Assembly: GCF_000730425.1 (NCBI RefSeq)
Contig: NZ_CP008896.1
Coordinates: 5,394,001-5,458,000, forward strand
Direction of reading: 5' to 3'
Source: Pseudomonas fluorescens
GTDB lineage: Bacteria; Pseudomonadota; Gammaproteobacteria; Pseudomonadales; Pseudomonadaceae
Length of the DNA stretch: 64,000 nucleotides
Within the stretch, counting starts at the first letter, position 1, and each line of letters begins with the position of its first letter. The notes beneath the pieces are model-generated. The model saw only the letters and a program-made list of their open reading frames with translations, made no database searches and was not told where the DNA came from. A program made the position numbers and the translations under genes. Of the stretch, positions 63,676 through 64,000 are shown piece after piece.

Positions 63676-64000
63676 TCAAGCCTTGTCCAGCGCCTGCGCC
63701 GCAGCCAATACCGCATCCACATGCCCCGGCACCTTCACACCGCGCCATTCCTGGCGCAGCACACCCTTCTTGTCGATCAGGAAGGTGCTGCGATCCACCC
63801 CCATATATTCCTTGCCGTACAGTTTCTTCAGCTTGATCACATCAAACAGCTGGCAAACCGCTTCATCCTTGTCGCTGATCAGCTCGAAGGGGAAGGCCTG
63901 CTTGGCCTTGAAGTTCTCGTGGGACTTCACGCTGTCCCGGGACACCCCGAATACCTCGGTGTTCGCAGCCTGGAACGCGGCATGTTGATCGCGAAAACCC
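63676..64000 (-). CDS. bcp: Thioredoxin-dependent peroxiredoxin Bcp, C-terminal part
   Basis: The last 108 residues of a Bcp/PrxQ-type peroxiredoxin, cut by the right edge of the window. Visible are GFRDQHAAF, VFGVSRDSVKSHENFKAK and MGVDRSTFLIDKKGVLRQEWRGVKVPGH, typical of Bcp. The N-terminal catalytic cysteine motif (PGCTTE region) lies outside the window. It reduces peroxides with electrons from thioredoxin. Confidence 0.92.
   Translation of the reverse strand, partial: GFRDQHAAFQAANTEVFGVSRDSVKSHENFKAKQAFPFELISDKDEAVCQLFDVIKLKKLYGKEYMGVDRSTFLIDKKGVLRQEWRGVKVPGHVDAVLAAAQALDKA

Overview
The window is chromosomal DNA of a Pseudomonas, most probably of the P. fluorescens group. Supporting evidence is the algU-mucA-mucB-mucD stress operon without mucC, a phaG gene, the nadB / ygfX / sdhE / ygfZ neighbourhood, uniformly GC-rich codon use, and many Pseudomonas-type REP palindromes (GGAGCTGGCTTGCCAGC, GGGAGCGGGCTTGCCCGC and GGAGCCGGCTTGCCGGC families) between genes. 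There are no insertion sequences, phage genes or CRISPR arrays. One tRNA (Gly, anticodon CCC) is present.

Layout. 1-4.4 kb: the end of an amidase, an IclR regulator, a YceI protein, a phospholipase-D type cardiolipin synthase and a small unrecognised gene. 4.5-11.5 kb: periplasmic beta-glucosidase BglX, a LemA/TPM/TPM membrane cluster, a METTL25-like methyltransferase and an EamA exporter. 11.7-15.9 kb: a cell-surface signalling set (ECF sigma, FecR anti-sigma, HasR-like TonB receptor) without a hemophore gene. 16-18.5 kb: a DapA-like lyase and a class II aldolase divergent from an XRE-cupin regulator, with a TGACAC palindrome on the shared promoter. 18.6-22.6 kb: a SIR2-like DUF4917 protein, an iron alcohol dehydrogenase, a Rossmann-fold protein and a LysR regulator. 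22.7-26.2 kb: a type III CoA-transferase, an HMG-CoA lyase and an MFS transporter, which fit uptake and breakdown of 3-hydroxy-3-methylglutarate or a similar acid. 26.2-32.3 kb: YdcZ, LysR, LysE, DUF4142, Ogt, tRNA-Gly, PhaG, RsuA and a cysteine-rich protein.

32.3-42.1 kb is the most interesting part: a seven-gene minus-strand operon that homology would label 'urea carboxylase / allophanate hydrolase'. Its 5' leader carries a clear guanidine-I (ykkC) riboswitch at about 41970-42070. The operon (NitT/TauT-type ABC importer, two DUF1989 proteins, biotin carboxylase, allophanate hydrolase) is therefore best read as guanidine uptake and degradation: guanidine to carboxyguanidine to allophanate to ammonia and CO2. 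A 9-nt segment inside the aptamer is perfectly complementary to the Shine-Dalgarno region of the first gene, which suggests translational control.

42.4-45.3 kb: a Tyr/Pro-rich lipoprotein, a DUF3757 protein, an enoyl-CoA hydratase-family hydrolase and uracil-DNA glycosylase. 45.4-53.1 kb: a tripartite tricarboxylate transport operon (OprD-type porin, TctC, TctB, TctA, AbrB-like membrane protein) divergent from the two-component pair tctD-tctE. 53.2-57.4 kb: an HDOD protein, YgfZ, SdhE, YgfX and NadB. 57.8-61.7 kb: algU-mucA-mucB-mucD behind a textbook AlgU promoter. 61.8-64 kb: the BepA-like protease, a TusA-family protein and the end of bcp.
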